Part shown: one piece after another, positions 63,994-64,000 of the stretch | How positions within the stretch are numbered: position 1 is the stretch's first letter | Layout of the letters: each line of letters starts with the position of its first letter | Assembly: GCF_024734385.1 (NCBI RefSeq) | Contig: NZ_JANHAP010000010.1 | Coordinates: forward strand, 120,813-184,812 | DNA: 64,000 bases | Reading direction: 5' to 3' | DNA from: Dasania sp. GY-MA-18 | Lineage (GTDB): Bacteria; Pseudomonadota; Gammaproteobacteria; Pseudomonadales; Dasaniaceae | Program-made: the position numbers and the translations under genes | Notes under the pieces: generated by a model | The model's database searches: none | What the model saw: the letters and a program-made list of their open reading frames with translations, nothing else | Told to the model about the DNA's origin: nothing

Positions 63994-64000
63994 AACTGGC

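Overview
The window is chromosomal DNA of a gammaproteobacterium. Its gene orders (dcw cluster; rsmI / lpoA-yraN-diaA-dolP; rplM-rpsI-petABC-sspA-sspB; zapE/zapG; nuoA-N with fused nuoCD) are those of aerobic marine gammaproteobacteria near Pseudomonas. A Cellvibrionales or Spongiibacteraceae-type host is my inference from gene content and sequence style, not a proven placement. Almost everything is core genome; no phage, integrase, transposase or CRISPR array is visible.

Layout. (1) 1-11.2 kb, minus strand: division and cell wall cluster mraZ-rsmH-ftsL-ftsI-murE-murF-mraY-murD-ftsW-murG (murG runs off the left edge), driven by a strong promoter over 10-bp-spaced MraZ boxes. (2) 11.5-18.4 kb: ampG, yajQ, RNase P RNA (rnpB), rsmI, and the lpoA-yraN-diaA-dolP operon. 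(3) 18.3-24.1 kb: a 13-copy heptanucleotide array, then sspB, an intergenic repeat island, sspA, a fused cytochrome b/c1 gene, the Rieske gene, rpsI and rplM. (4) 24.1-32.1 kb: zapE, zapG, rnr, a TPR-GGDEF cyclase, acylphosphatase and a DUF819 membrane protein. (5) 32.2-47.7 kb: the complete 13-gene NADH dehydrogenase I operon, preceded by an unlisted 56-codon ORF that overlaps the nuoA start, and followed by a CBS-pair protein. (6) 47.8-62.9 kb: orphan ParA, topoisomerase III, an oligopeptide ABC importer (oppA-oppB-oppC and a dual ATPase), a DUF4136-like lipoprotein, a CHASE4-PAS-GGDEF-EAL protein, a class-V aminotransferase, an Old Yellow Enzyme, and a two-gene PAS/zinc-ribbon plus receiver module. 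(7) 62.9-64 kb: an AT-rich gap, a second repeat island, and the 5S rRNA with two tandem terminators, the downstream end of an rRNA operon that continues past the right edge.

Functionally the window joins envelope growth (lipid I/II synthesis, septal transpeptidase and glycosyltransferase, muropeptide recycling, PBP1A activation) to the respiratory chain (complex I and bc1), with c-di-GMP and phosphorelay signalling genes between them. The least explained signals are intergenic: degenerate CTA-NNNN heptad arrays, GC-rich islands with a recurring CCCCGCG...GTTTTGGG core, and small ORFs coupled to nuoA and to the GGDEF-EAL gene. All motif searches and translations were done by eye.
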